Origin: Tillus elongatus
Lineage: Eukaryota > Arthropoda > Insecta > Coleoptera > Cleridae
Direction: 5' to 3'
DNA: 64,000 nucleotides
NCBI GenBank assembly: GCA_964006375.1
Contig: OZ023269.1
Span: 8,735,926-8,799,925 of the forward strand
Numbering within the stretch: position 1 is the stretch's first letter; every line of letters starts with the position of its first letter. This document shows, in pieces, positions 63,926 through 64,000 of this stretch. Below the pieces are notes generated by a model. The model made no database searches. It was given only the letters and a program-made list of their open reading frames with translations, and was not told the DNA's origin. The translations under genes were made by a program, and so were the position numbers.

Positions 63926-64000
63926 TTTTTTTTATCTCAACAACACACCACGAGAGCTTACAGCCTAAATACTATCGTACCGTGGGTGTCGACAAGGAGG
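63926..64000 (-). mobile_element. LINE copy 4, 3' end, runs off right edge
   Basis: Reading inward from the T-run (poly(A) tail on the minus strand), caacaacacaccacgagagc, ttacagcctaaatactatcg and taccgtgggtgt are the reverse complement of the copy 3 3' UTR at about 41805-41865. Confidence 0.9.

Overview
The window looks like repeat-choked nuclear DNA of an arthropod, probably an insect. It is AT-rich and eukaryotic, with GT-AG splice sites, tRNA-derived SINEs, Tc1/mariner-type, Penelope-type, jockey-like and gypsy-like elements, and over twenty long (TA)n arrays. No bacterial or organellar gene organisation is visible. I cannot name the species from sequence alone.

Host gene. The only host coding sequence I can support is two small exons on the + strand, 10467-10525 and 26696-26844. 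They join in phase across an intron of about 16.2 kb. Together they encode a short cytoplasmic tail, one transmembrane anchor and a Cys-x4-Cys start of an ectodomain, the N-terminal layout of an M13 (neprilysin-type) metalloprotease. No later exon was found, so most of the window is probably intron (or flank) of this gene.

Layout. 1-10.4 kb: decayed jockey-like RT, a DD41D mariner-type element with long terminal inverted repeats, a (TAA)/(TA) palindrome, a composite repeat split by a SINE with a clean target duplication, and a Penelope-like RT relic. 10.5-26.7 kb (intron): mariner N-terminal relic, a gypsy-like element deleted for RT, RNase H and the integrase core but keeping a 3' LTR, a LINE copy, a transposon pseudogene, and a Polinton-type integrase fragment inside a MITE. 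27-45 kb: foldback insertion into another mariner relic, LINE copies 2 and 3 (copy 3 has a 909-codon endonuclease-RT frame), and a Penelope fragment fused to a jelly-roll-like TE/viral ORF. 46-64 kb: the best composite repeat, two RNase H-type LINE 3' ends, a second DD41D element with arms of about 490 bp, a paired repeat family carrying tRNA-like Pol III promoters, and the 3' end of a fourth LINE copy at the right edge.

Unifying pattern. Much of the apparently empty DNA is built from a few recurring modules, called here A (MITE with TIRs), B, C, D (hairpin end), E and G. They recur in the order A-B-C-(TA)n-D or its reverse. Many of the long (TA)n arrays sit at one fixed position between C and D, so the microsatellites seem to be carried and seeded by a mobile element. 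Module names are mine; no database was consulted.
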